Shown in pieces: positions 34,601-42,915 of a stretch of 64,000 nucleotides of DNA (position 1 is its first letter; every line of letters begins with the position of its first letter). Below the pieces are notes generated by a model, which was not told the DNA's origin, searched no databases, and saw only the letters and a list, made by a program, of their open reading frames with translations. The DNA is from JAVDCA01 sp035293985 (lineage in GTDB: Bacteria; Pseudomonadota; Alphaproteobacteria; Rhizobiales; Xanthobacteraceae): NCBI GenBank assembly GCA_035293985.1, contig DATGLS010000031.1, positions 186,001-250,000 on the forward strand, written 5' to 3'. Made by a program: the position numbers and the translations under genes.

Positions 34601-36849
34601 GGCTGATCTCCCTTGGTGGCGGCGCCGCGCGAGGTCAATTCCTCGGGCGCGAAATCATTGACCGCGATCGCGGCCGACACCGCCGCGGCGGCGGCCGCGA
34701 GCTGCGCGGCCTCGTCGGCCGTGATGGTGCGGCTGGCGAGCGCCTGATCGATGCTGCGGATGTGGCCCTTGCGCATGCGGTCGCGCAATGGCTGGACCGC
34801 GACGGTGAGCGCGAAGGCGCGTTTGACCAGGCCGACCGCATCGGTCGGGCTCGGCGCCGACTTCGACTCGTAGAGATCGACCGTGAGCCTGTCGCGCGCC
34901 GCGCCCGGATTGCTGATGAGGTCGGCGCAGGCGCGGGTGACGCGGTCGGACGGGCCGCGGCTACTCGGACTCAGCGGCTGGATGATGAAGCGCATGAGCC
35001 AGGCGACCGGGCGGACCGGGAAGTTCATGATCAGCTCGTCGAAGCGCTGCTCGATGGTGGCGAGGCTCGCCTCCAGGCAATATTCGAGCAGCGGCAGGTC
35101 GGCTTGCTGGCGGCCCTCGTCGTTCCAGCGCTTGAGCGCCGCGGACGACAGATAGAGCTCGGAGAGGATGTCGCCGAAGCGGGCGGACAGCATCTCCTGT
35201 CGCTTCAAGCCGCCGCCGAGGCTGAGCAGCGCGAGATCGACCGCGAGCGCGAACGCCGAGCTGTAGCGGCTGAGCTGGCGATAGAAGCGTTTGGCCGGAC
35301 CGGCATCGGGCGCCGGCGCAAAGAGGCCGCCGGTCCACGCGCGGCCCCAGGCGCGGAACGTGTTGGCGATGCTGTGGCCGACATGGCCCCAAAATGCCTT
35401 GTCGAAGGTGTCGAGCCCGCGCGCGCGATCGGTGTCCTCGAGGGCGAGCATCTCCTTCAGCAGATAAGGATGGCAGCGGATCGCGCCCTGCCCGAACTGG
35501 ATCAGGCTGCGGGTGACGATGTTCGCGCCTTCGACCGTGATGCCGATCGGCACGCCGCGATAGAGGCTGCCGAGATAGTTGAGCGGCCCCTCGATGATGC
35601 CCTTGCCGCCGTGCACGTCCATGGCATCGTTGACGGCGATGCGCATGCGGTCGGTCGCCTGCGATTTCATGATGGCGGTGACGACGGCCGGGTGATGGCC
35701 CTCGTCGAGCGCCGCGCAGGTCATGCGGCGGGCGGCATCGAGCAGATAGGCGGTCGCCGCGATGCGGCCGAGCCGCTCCTGGATTGCCTCGAATTTGGCG
35801 ATCGCGACGTGGAATTGCTCGCGGATGCGCGCATAGGCGCCGGTGACGTCGGCGCAGAACGCAGCTGCCGCCGCCGACAGCGAGGGCAGCGAGATGCCGC
35901 GCCCGGCCGCGAGCGCGCTCATCAGCATCTTCCAGCCTTTGCCGGCGCCGTCGGCGCCGCCGATGATGTTGTCGACCGGGATGAACACGTCCTTGCCCCA
36001 GTTCGGGCCATTCTGGAAGACGTGCATCGCCGGCAGATGACGGCGGCCGATGCTCACGCCGGGCAGATGGGTCGGCACCAGCGCGAGCGTGATGCCGATG
36101 TCCTCGGCAGCGCCGAGCAAATGGTCGGGATCGCGCAGCTTGAACGCGAGGCCGAGCACGGTCGCGATCGGCGCAAGTGTAATGTAGCGCTTGTGCCAGT
36201 TGAGGCGGATGCCGATCACCTCACGGCCCTCATAGGTGCCGCGGCAGACCACGCCGGTATCGACCATCGAGGCGGCGTCCGAGCCGGCCTCCGGGCTGGT
36301 GAGGCCGAAACACGGGATCTCGTCGCCGCGCGCGAGCCGCGGCAGCCAGTAGTCCTGCTGCGCCTTGGTGCCGAACCGCACCAGCAGCTCGCCCGGGCCG
36401 AGCGAGTTCGGCACCATGGCGGTGACCGCGCCCGACAGCGAGCGCGACGAGAGCTTGCGGATCACCTCCGAGTGCGCGTAGGCCGAGAAGCCCAAGCCGC
36501 CATACTGCTTGGGGATGATCATGGCGAAGAACTTCTTCGCCTTGAGGAAGTCCCACACGGCGGGCGGCAGGTCGTGCAGCTCCCAATTGATCTGCCAGTC
36601 GTCGAGCATGGCGCACAGCTCGTCGACCGGGCCGGCGAGGAAGGCCTGCTCCTCGGCCGAGAGCCGCGCGGGCGGGAAGGCGAGGAGCTTGTTCCAGTCG
36701 GGGTTGCCGGCGAACAGGTCGGCGTCCCACCAGGTGTCGCCGGCCTCGATCGCCTCGCGCTCGGTGTCCGAAAGGCTCGGCAGGGCATGCCTGGCGAGGC
36801 CGAAGATCGGCTTGGTGATCCAGTCCCGGCGGAAAGAGGATGTCGGCAT
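34483..36849 (-). CDS. fadE: FadE-type acyl-CoA dehydrogenase
   Basis: A 788-residue acyl-CoA dehydrogenase of the large FadE class. Conserved blocks are FAMIIPKQYGGLGFS, FGLTSPEAGSDAASM, HVFQNGPNWGKDVFIP and MDVHGGKGIIEGPLNYLG, with the extended C-terminal helical domain. It catalyses the first step of beta-oxidation on an FAD cofactor. An ideal GGAGG lies before the ATG at 36849. The C-terminal 40 residues are Pro/Ala-rich (TSSPPPRPPPRPS) and read through the region where the thiolase frame begins, so the tail may owe its composition to the overlap. It is the first gene of the four-gene operon. Confidence 0.93.
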   Translation of the reverse strand: MPTSSFRRDWITKPIFGLARHALPSLSDTEREAIEAGDTWWDADLFAGNPDWNKLLAFPPARLSAEEQAFLAGPVDELCAMLDDWQINWELHDLPPAVWDFLKAKKFFAMIIPKQYGGLGFSAYAHSEVIRKLSSRSLSGAVTAMVPNSLGPGELLVRFGTKAQQDYWLPRLARGDEIPCFGLTSPEAGSDAASMVDTGVVCRGTYEGREVIGIRLNWHKRYITLAPIATVLGLAFKLRDPDHLLGAAEDIGITLALVPTHLPGVSIGRRHLPAMHVFQNGPNWGKDVFIPVDNIIGGADGAGKGWKMLMSALAAGRGISLPSLSAAAAAFCADVTGAYARIREQFHVAIAKFEAIQERLGRIAATAYLLDAARRMTCAALDEGHHPAVVTAIMKSQATDRMRIAVNDAMDVHGGKGIIEGPLNYLGSLYRGVPIGITVEGANIVTRSLIQFGQGAIRCHPYLLKEMLALEDTDRARGLDTFDKAFWGHVGHSIANTFRAWGRAWTGGLFAPAPDAGPAKRFYRQLSRYSSAFALAVDLALLSLGGGLKRQEMLSARFGDILSELYLSSAALKRWNDEGRQQADLPLLEYCLEASLATIEQRFDELIMNFPVRPVAWLMRFIIQPLSPSSRGPSDRVTRACADLISNPGAARDRLTVDLYESKSAPSPTDAVGLVKRAFALTVAVQPLRDRMRKGHIRSIDQALASRTITADEAAQLAAAAAAVSAAIAVNDFAPEELTSRGAATKGDQPLATSQPTSSPPPRPPPRPSTPMSPPDLLQDQPPAAAAE

Positions 36850-37003
36850 CGTGACCTCCGGACAGCGCCATGTCGCCAACGTCGTCATACGACGGCGGCC
36901 GAATCAAGGGTGGGCGACCCGAATCAAGAATGTGGGACGCTATAGGTTTCGGAACGACTACTGCTTACAATTCAGCCGTTTATTCGGCGTGAAGGCCCCC
37001 GAA

Positions 37004-37834
37004 ATGCTGGACCGGCTCAAGGAATATATCAGCGCCCGGATCATCCGGTACCTGGCCCAGCCGACGACGCGCTATGCACCGTTCTTCGCCCCCGATCCCG
37101 AGATCACGCGGCGGACGCTGCAGCCCGGCGACGTGATCCTGATCGAGGGCAACACCCGGCTGAGCGCCATCATCAAATTCCTGACCCAATCCACCTGGTC
37201 GCACGCGGCGCTGTACGTGGGCGAACGGCCCGGCGACCGCGGACCGGGCCATGCGGCCGCACCCGAGCTCGAGGCGAACGTGCTGCTGGAGGCCGAGACC
37301 GAGATGGGCGTCACGACGGTACCGCTGTCGAAATATGCCCATTTCAACATGCGCATCTGCCGCCCGACCGGGCTCGGCCCGGAGGCGAGGCAGAAGGTCG
37401 TCGACTACGCGGTCGCACGCATCGGCGTGCAATACGACAAGAAGCAGATCGTCGACCTTGCGCGCTATCTCTTTCCCTATCCCCCGGTGCCGGTGTGGTT
37501 TCGCCGCCGCATGCTGGCGATCGGCAGCGGCGACCCGACCAAGGCGATCTGCTCGGCGCTGATCGCCGAATCTTTCGCGTCGATCCATTATCCGATCCTG
37601 CCCGAGCGCACGACGATCGACGGCAAGGACTACGGCATCGCCCCATTCGTGCAGCGCGAGGTCGAGCACATCCGGCGGCACGGGCTCTACACGCCGCGCG
37701 ACTTCGACGTGTCGCCCTATTTCGAGATCATCAAGCCAGGGCTCGACGGGTTCGATTATCGCACGCTGGTGTGGCAGCCCGCCGGGATGGATGCGAAGGC
37801 GCTCGCGCAGCCGGTCGACGCGGCCGGTGACTAG
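37004..37834 (+). CDS. YiiX/YebB-like papain-fold amidase
   Basis: A 276-residue member of the permuted NlpC/P60-like YiiX family. The GDVILIEGNTRLSAIIKFLTQ start is typical. STWSHAALYVG contains the catalytic His and KAICSALIAESF the catalytic Cys. These enzymes hydrolyse amide or ester bonds in lipids or peptides. An AAGG lies eight bases before the ATG at 37004, and the frame upstream of it is antisense to fadE. It is divergent from the beta-oxidation operon across about 150 bp, so it may share control with it. No signal peptide is visible. Confidence 0.8.
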   Translation: MLDRLKEYISARIIRYLAQPTTRYAPFFAPDPEITRRTLQPGDVILIEGNTRLSAIIKFLTQSTWSHAALYVGERPGDRGPGHAAAPELEANVLLEAETEMGVTTVPLSKYAHFNMRICRPTGLGPEARQKVVDYAVARIGVQYDKKQIVDLARYLFPYPPVPVWFRRRMLAIGSGDPTKAICSALIAESFASIHYPILPERTTIDGKDYGIAPFVQREVEHIRRHGLYTPRDFDVSPYFEIIKPGLDGFDYRTLVWQPAGMDAKALAQPVDAAGD

Positions 37835-37941
37835 CGTGATGCCGACACCAGCAGCCAAGCGCCAGCGACCACACAGGCGATGCCGGCCGCGCGCGCGATC
37901 CATCGTCCTGGCCGAACCCGGCCGAGAGCAGGGCGGGACCT
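37831..37941 (-). pseudogene. C-terminal remnant of a small membrane protein
   Basis: A 36-residue frame ends in GRWIARAAGIACVVAGAW and LLVSASR, then a stop. It reads like the last membrane helix of a DMT- or LysE-type transporter. An in-frame stop just upstream removes everything before it. The rest of the gap up to 38133 holds nothing I can identify. Confidence 0.35.
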
Positions 37942-38133
37942 TCATGCTGGCGGTAGCGTGGGATCGGCATCCGGTATGATTCACGGTCGATTGGGCACGG
38001 CGAGCGCCGTGACGCCACCCCACGCTCGGATGACCGCGGCTCGATACATCGAGGTCGATCAATGTTCGCAGGAAGTTCCGGCGAGCCTTTGACGTGGGCT
38101 AACGCACTCCCTGGCCGTGGTCGGCATCGATTC

Positions 38134-38682
38134 TCACTCCTGCCGCTTCCAGTAGTCCATGTGGGTCAGGGGAAGCTTTCCCCGCGCGAGCGCCTGCAGC
38201 ACGAGCATTACGTCCTCGCCGCGCTTGAGCGTCCGCGCCTTGATGAACAGTGTCTGGCCCGGGGCAGCCTTCGTTTCGTCGAACCGGGACGCGAGGTCTG
38301 GTGGCAGGTCGGCGTTGTCGATGTTCTCGTCGAGGATTTCGATCCCGGCGGGCGTCACGCGGGTATAGAGATAGAGAAATTTGCCGGGCTTATCGGGATC
38401 GATGAACTGCAGGACATACCCATCGAATTCGGCGATCTTGAAGAAGCGAATGCGGGCGCGCGCGACATTGCCCTTGTCGTCCGTCAGCTCCATGGCATAG
38501 CCGTCGCCGTCGCGCGTGATCTTTGCCGGCTTGGCTTCCGCGCTTTCGCCTTTGTACGTGCCGGGCAGCAGCGGCGTCTGCGCTGCGAGCTTCTGGCCGA
38601 TGTCGTAGGTGCTTTCAATTCCGCAGCCCGCCATAGCTAGAATCGGCAGCACGGCGAGCCAGGCAGCGAGCAGACGCAGCAT
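38134..38682 (-). CDS. Lipoprotein of unknown function
   Basis: A 182-residue protein with a lipoprotein signal (MLRLLAAWLAVLPILAMAGC, Cys at position 20). The mature part has a GTYKGESAEAKPAKI start and strands such as FDGYVLQFIDPDKPG and FLYLYTRVTPAGIEI, suggesting a compact beta domain. GGGGAGG precedes the ATG. I recognise no family. It is downstream of, and co-directional with, the first MetE-like gene across 74 bp but need not be in that operon. Confidence 0.75.
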   Translation of the reverse strand: MLRLLAAWLAVLPILAMAGCGIESTYDIGQKLAAQTPLLPGTYKGESAEAKPAKITRDGDGYAMELTDDKGNVARARIRFFKIAEFDGYVLQFIDPDKPGKFLYLYTRVTPAGIEILDENIDNADLPPDLASRFDETKAAPGQTLFIKARTLKRGEDVMLVLQALARGKLPLTHMDYWKRQE

Positions 38683-38756
38683 GGCGATCCTCCCCGGAAA
38701 GCTCCCAAGGTGATCTTAGCACGTCCCGGCCGCAAAGAGCCGGTACATCACCCGGA

Positions 38757-39944
38757 TCAGCTCTTGGCCGCCTCGCTCTCCCGCCCCGCGAACCACAGCT
38801 TGGGGTCGGCGACGCGCACACGTGCTTCCGGCAGGCCGAGCTCGCGGCGCACGATGTTGGTGCCCTCGACCAGGGCCACGCATTTGTAGAAGGCGATGCG
38901 CCGCGACAGGCCTTCGCGGCCGAAGCCGCAATCGGTGCTGATGATCAGCTGCTCCTTGGGGATGAACTCGAGCGCCTTGCGAATCAGCGCGGCGACATGC
39001 TCGGCCGGCTCGACCACCGTGTTGCAATGGTTGACCACGCCGATCGCGATCTTCTTGTCGGTCTTGACGTGCTTGAACAGCGGCAGATCGCGCCCATCCG
39101 AGCTCGCGCATTCGATCGTCAGCACGTCGCAATCGAGCGCGAGCAGGTGTGGCAGCGCGCGCTCGTAGCTCGGCACCTGCCAGTGCACGCGCTGCTGGTT
39201 CGGATTGCCCCAGCAGGTGTGCACCCAAATCTCGGCCTCGACGCCTTCGAGCTGGCGGTTGAACTCCTCGGTGAGGAACTGGAGATCGGCGTCGGTGCAG
39301 TCGGCCTGCTGCGAGCGCATGTGCTGGCGCGGCTCCTCGACCTGGATCAACCGGCAGCCGGCCGCGACCATATCGCGGAACTCGGCGTTCATGATGTCGC
39401 ACAGGTCGCGGATCATCGCCTTGTCGTCGGGATAGAACTCGTTCCACAACATCGAGGCGAGCGCGGGCGCGCAGATGGCGCCGAATTTCACCGGCCGGTC
39501 GGTCATACGCTGGGCGACCTGCCACAGCTCGGCATATTCCAAGGGACCGCGCGAGAGCTTCTCGCGCACCACACCGGGCTGATAGGCCTCCTGCACCTCC
39601 CAGAGAATCTTGCCGGGCCGCAGGCCGTGCCGCGCCATCCAGCCGCGCGAAGTGTCGCGGTGGCCGGCGACGCCGCCGAGCCGCTCGATCGGATAGAAGA
39701 ACCAGGACTTGCCGCCGACGGTGAGATCGAAGCGGCTGTCGCCATCGGTGACGATGTCGAGCCCGGCGGCCTCCTGCTCGGCGATGATGCTGGCGACCGC
39801 GTCGAGATACTGCTCGCGAAAGAGCGAGTCGCCGAGTGCGGTCTTGAACGAACGGCCCTCGAGGCTGCGGTCGAACCACAGCGGCCGCGGGTAGGAGCCC
39901 GTGATGGTGGTTGGCATGATCATGTCGCGCGTGACGGTGAGCAT
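38757..39944 (-). CDS. MetE-core-like methyltransferase, paralogue 1
   Basis: A 395-residue single-barrel protein like the C-terminal catalytic half of cobalamin-independent methionine synthase. It keeps the zinc ligands: His and Cys in EIWVHTCWGNP and Cys in ISTDCGFGREGLS, plus QVEEPRQHM. It starts TTITGSYPRPLWF as core-MetE proteins do. MetE moves a methyl group from methyl-folate to homocysteine; the N-terminal folate domain is absent, so the methyl donor may be different. It lies 32 bp after the alpha/beta hydrolase gene, and has a paralogue at 42916-44094. A detoxifying or catabolic demethylation role is possible but unproven. Confidence 0.8.
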   Translation of the reverse strand: MLTVTRDMIMPTTITGSYPRPLWFDRSLEGRSFKTALGDSLFREQYLDAVASIIAEQEAAGLDIVTDGDSRFDLTVGGKSWFFYPIERLGGVAGHRDTSRGWMARHGLRPGKILWEVQEAYQPGVVREKLSRGPLEYAELWQVAQRMTDRPVKFGAICAPALASMLWNEFYPDDKAMIRDLCDIMNAEFRDMVAAGCRLIQVEEPRQHMRSQQADCTDADLQFLTEEFNRQLEGVEAEIWVHTCWGNPNQQRVHWQVPSYERALPHLLALDCDVLTIECASSDGRDLPLFKHVKTDKKIAIGVVNHCNTVVEPAEHVAALIRKALEFIPKEQLIISTDCGFGREGLSRRIAFYKCVALVEGTNIVRRELGLPEARVRVADPKLWFAGRESEAAKS

Positions 39945-39976
39945 GGCGATCTCTCGCGGTTACTCAATGATCGTGA

Positions 39977-40777
39977 TTAAGCGACCGTCATCAAGACGTC
40001 CGCGAGCCACTCGGGCCGGTCGATCATCACGTCGTGGCCGGTGTCCTCGTAGACGTAGGTTCGCCAGGTCTTGTCGGCCTTGCACTCGGCGAATGCCTTG
40101 TCGAAGGCAGGCTGCGGATATGACGGCGCACGGATGTAGGTCTTCTTCGCGATGGTCTCGCGCTTGCCGGTGAGCTTGATCGCCTGCATCGCCGGGCCGT
40201 TCGGCTGCGGCGCGAGCTTGGAGTCGATCCAGGCGTAGTCCTGCGGACTCTTCGAGAAGGTCTTCGCCGGCGGCGGCTTGCGCCCGGCCTCGCCCTTCGC
40301 CACCGCCTCCTCCATCGCCTTCTTGCTGTAGGGCGAGATGTAGTCGGTCCCCTTCTGGCCGTTCTCCGGCTTGAAGGCATCGAGCCAGACGATCGAGCCG
40401 ACCCGATCGTGGATGGTCTCGAGGGCGCCCGACGCCGGCCAGCCGCCGAAGGAATGCGGGACGAGGCAGATGTCGCGCAGATCCTCCCAGGTCACCAGGT
40501 TGACGATATCGGCGATCTGGGTGTCGAGGTTGACGTCCTTGCCGAGCAGATGCGAGCGGTCGCCGTTGCCGGTGAGCGACTGGGCATAGACCTTGTGTCC
40601 TTGCTTTTCGAGGATGTCGGCGACGCGCCGCCAGCACCAGCCGCCGTGGTAGGCGCCGTGCACCAGCACGAAGGTTTTGCGCGTCGCGCTTTGCGCGGCT
40701 GCCGGAGCAGCGACGAGCGCGGCTGCGGCTGCGGTTGCGCGGAGCGCGGCACGGCGCGTGATCGTGTGGGCTGACAT
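39977..40777 (-). CDS. Tat-exported alpha/beta hydrolase
   Basis: A 266-residue hydrolase. The signal ITRRAALRATAAAAAL is twin-arginine-like, ending APAAAQS. FVLVHGAYHGGWCW is the oxyanion loop, VPHSFGGWPASG the nucleophile elbow (Ser in HSFGG), and EDTGHDVMIDRPEW carries the catalytic His. It resembles salicylate/methyl-ester esterases and related plant-type hydrolases. GGAGGAAG precedes the ATG at 40777. It probably hydrolyses an ester in the periplasm, and is cotranscribed with the MetE-like gene downstream. Confidence 0.85.
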   Translation of the reverse strand: MSAHTITRRAALRATAAAAALVAAPAAAQSATRKTFVLVHGAYHGGWCWRRVADILEKQGHKVYAQSLTGNGDRSHLLGKDVNLDTQIADIVNLVTWEDLRDICLVPHSFGGWPASGALETIHDRVGSIVWLDAFKPENGQKGTDYISPYSKKAMEEAVAKGEAGRKPPPAKTFSKSPQDYAWIDSKLAPQPNGPAMQAIKLTGKRETIAKKTYIRAPSYPQPAFDKAFAECKADKTWRTYVYEDTGHDVMIDRPEWLADVLMTVA

Positions 40778-40883
40778 GACTTCCTCCCGGTAATGCGGTT
40801 GGGCATCGTAGCAGGACGAGCGCGGCTGAGGGCAATTGGTTCGGTCAGTGGAGGTGGGGTCTCGCCCACGAGACCAAACCAAC

Positions 40884-40932
40884 CCCGTCATCCCGAGGCA
40901 GCGCGCGTAGCGCGCCCTCCAAGGACGATCGG
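40884..40932. repeat. Partial intergenic repeat
   Basis: The sequence ccgtcatcccgaggc ... gcgcgcgtagcgcgc ... aaggacga is a decayed form of an inverted repeat common in intergenic DNA of Bradyrhizobium-like genomes. It starts like the intact form, but the second arm is degenerate. Confidence 0.5.
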
Positions 40933-40937
40933 CCGAG

Positions 40938-41083
40938 GCAGACGAGATCGAAGTCGCGGCGCAGCGAATTCGCCGCCAGCAGATCGTCATCGATGTTGGA
41001 CACGATCGCGCGACGGCAGGTGCGGCCGGGCGTGTCGAGCGCCGCCATGACGTCCGGATAGAGCCCGAAACCGGCGTAGAGAG
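40938..41083 (-). pseudogene. Haloacid-dehalogenase-like hydrolase fragment
   Basis: A minus-strand frame encodes YPDVMAALDTPGR, then RRAIVSNIDDDLLAANSL and RRDFDLVC. This matches the middle of type II haloacid dehalogenases (the SN motif followed by FD.V). Both ends are missing: the DxDxT start is gone, and the downstream end runs into the intergenic repeat. It is a broken remnant of about 48 residues. Confidence 0.55.
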
Positions 41084-41113
41084 GAGAGCAGCTTGGGGTG
41101 AGGCAGGCGGACG

Positions 41114-41665
41114 CTAGAAAATGAGGGCGTCGCAGCTGGGGACCGGTGTTGCGGAAAAGGGTCCGCGCGGGATCGGATCGACGCTGTTGGACGGCACCGC
41201 CCCTGGCGCGGCTCGTGATTGCGCCGCCACCGTGATGGTTACCGAAAGCATCCTGCGTACTGAAGGATATTGTGCCGCGTAGCGCAAGCCGTCGCTGCCC
41301 GTATAACCGCGGTCCGGCTGATAGACGAACTGGATGCCGCGAACCACACGTCCGACGCATTGCGATTCGGTGCCGACATACATGGCGTGCACTTCGATGT
41401 TCGCGACACGCGTGCACAGGCTGCCATGCCGTGGAGGCTCATAGAGATAAAGCGTCGGGGGCGCGATCGCATCGCAGTCGCTGCTCCAGCCGGCGTGCTC
41501 GCCGATGATGATTGGATGCCCGGCTTGACCGGTTCTCGACAGCTGTTCGTCTTGCGCTCGCGCTTCCGGCGTGAGACCGGACAGGCATGCGGCAATCGCG
41601 GCGGCCAGCATCGCGCCACCAGCGATAGCGCCATGAGGCCGTCGCCGACGGAAAAAGCCCGGCAT
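41114..41665 (-). CDS. Exported protein of unknown function
   Basis: A 183-residue protein with a signal peptide (IAGGAMLAAAIAACLSG, cleavage near ARA/QD). The mature part contains GWSSDCDAIAPPTLYL, PPRHGSL and QFVYQPDRGYTGSDGLRY, blocks that resemble cadherin/Ig-like repeats of secreted bacterial proteins (the pattern P..G and Y.PD..Y.G.D). TTGGAG precedes the ATG. Four Cys residues may pair. A single small beta-sandwich domain is likely. No function can be assigned. Confidence 0.65.
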   Translation of the reverse strand: MPGFFRRRRPHGAIAGGAMLAAAIAACLSGLTPEARAQDEQLSRTGQAGHPIIIGEHAGWSSDCDAIAPPTLYLYEPPRHGSLCTRVANIEVHAMYVGTESQCVGRVVRGIQFVYQPDRGYTGSDGLRYAAQYPSVRRMLSVTITVAAQSRAAPGAVPSNSVDPIPRGPFSATPVPSCDALIF

Positions 41666-41731
41666 CGCTCCAATCCCATTCCGCGCGCTGACTCTAGCAC
41701 GATTCGCCGAGTCCGCGGTCCAGCGCTCCTC

Positions 41732-42832
41732 TCAGCCGTGGCGCAGCGGCAGCCTCACCGGCCCACCGACGCGCATCGAGTGCTCGATGGCGAGCGTTGC
41801 CTCGAGCGTCGCGCGCGCGTCCTGCGGCGTCGCGAGCGTGCAGGGGCGGCCGGTGGCGAGATGATCGAGCCAGGCACGCGTCTCGTTGGCGATCGGGCCC
41901 CAGAACTCGCCCAGCGCCCAATCGCCCGGCGTGCCGCTCTGCAGAAAGACCATGTTGACCACGTGGTCGGGCAGATAGACGTGCGGGATGCCCTTCTCGG
42001 TGTACATGAGCTGGTCGGTGTGGTCGTCGTCGAGGATCATGACGCCCTCGGTCCCGACGAGCTCGACGCGGGCGGCATGGCCGAGCGCGGGATATTTCTC
42101 CGGCAACGCGTAGCTCACGCCGAGATTGACCACCGCGCCGTCGTCGTAGGTGAGCACCGCGTAGCTCACGTCGGCGACGTGATCGTGGCCGGCGGCTTTC
42201 AGCACGCCGGTCTGACCGCGCGCGTAAATCTCGACGAGCTTGCGACCGTCGAACAGCCAGCCCATCAGATCGACATAATAAGTGAGTGCGTCCACCACCG
42301 GCGTCGCGTGCGGATTGCGCGCCAGCATCGCCAGCGCCTGCGCGCGAGAGTTGAACACGCGGGCGGCCCCGCCGGTGAGCGTCCCGAGGCGGCCCCGCAT
42401 CACCTGCTCCTTGGCGATCTGATAGCGCTCCTTGTAGCGCCGGCTGTAGCCGACCCGCACGTCGCCGCCGGCGCGCGCGAGCGCGTCGAGCACGCGATCG
42501 GCCTCGCGCACCGTGAGCGCGATCGGCTTCTCGACCAGCACCGGCTTGCCGCGCCCGATCGCGGCGAGCATCGGCGCGAGATGCTCGCCCTCGCTGGTCG
42601 CGACGATCACGGCGGTGACGGCGGGATCGTCGATCACGGCAAGGTTGTCCGCGCCATGCGAGCGGCCGCCGACCGTCGCGGCCAGCCTGTCGGCATTCTT
42701 CGGGTCGAGATCTGAGACCGTGATGCCGGCGACGGCCGGATGACCGGCGGCAAGGCGCGCGCGCAGCGTGCCGATGCGCCCTGCGCCGACGATCCCGAGG
42801 CCGATCTCGCGCGCCCGCGCGGATGGTGTCAT
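41732..42832 (-). CDS. Gfo/Idh/MocA family oxidoreductase
   Basis: A 366-residue NAD(P)-dependent dehydrogenase. The nucleotide site is GLGIVGAGRIGTLRA, the conserved VEKPIALT block follows, and the C-terminal domain has DALTYYVDLMGWLF. Inositol 2-dehydrogenase and similar sugar dehydrogenases are the nearest known functions. It is downstream of the second MetE-like gene (83 bp), co-directional, so the two may be in the same transcript. The substrate is unknown. Confidence 0.85.
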   Translation of the reverse strand: MTPSARAREIGLGIVGAGRIGTLRARLAAGHPAVAGITVSDLDPKNADRLAATVGGRSHGADNLAVIDDPAVTAVIVATSEGEHLAPMLAAIGRGKPVLVEKPIALTVREADRVLDALARAGGDVRVGYSRRYKERYQIAKEQVMRGRLGTLTGGAARVFNSRAQALAMLARNPHATPVVDALTYYVDLMGWLFDGRKLVEIYARGQTGVLKAAGHDHVADVSYAVLTYDDGAVVNLGVSYALPEKYPALGHAARVELVGTEGVMILDDDHTDQLMYTEKGIPHVYLPDHVVNMVFLQSGTPGDWALGEFWGPIANETRAWLDHLATGRPCTLATPQDARATLEATLAIEHSMRVGGPVRLPLRHG

Positions 42833-42915
42833 GCGAGTGTCTCGATGGAGGCCGGGGGCCGGCCGAAGGAAGGACCGCTCACTATACCGCTTTCACGTGC
42901 GGGAAGCGCCGTCCG

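Noticed and set aside
34762..36945. Plus-strand frame of 727 codons
   Set aside because: It is antisense to fadE, with an arginine- and alanine-rich composition typical of a shadow frame.
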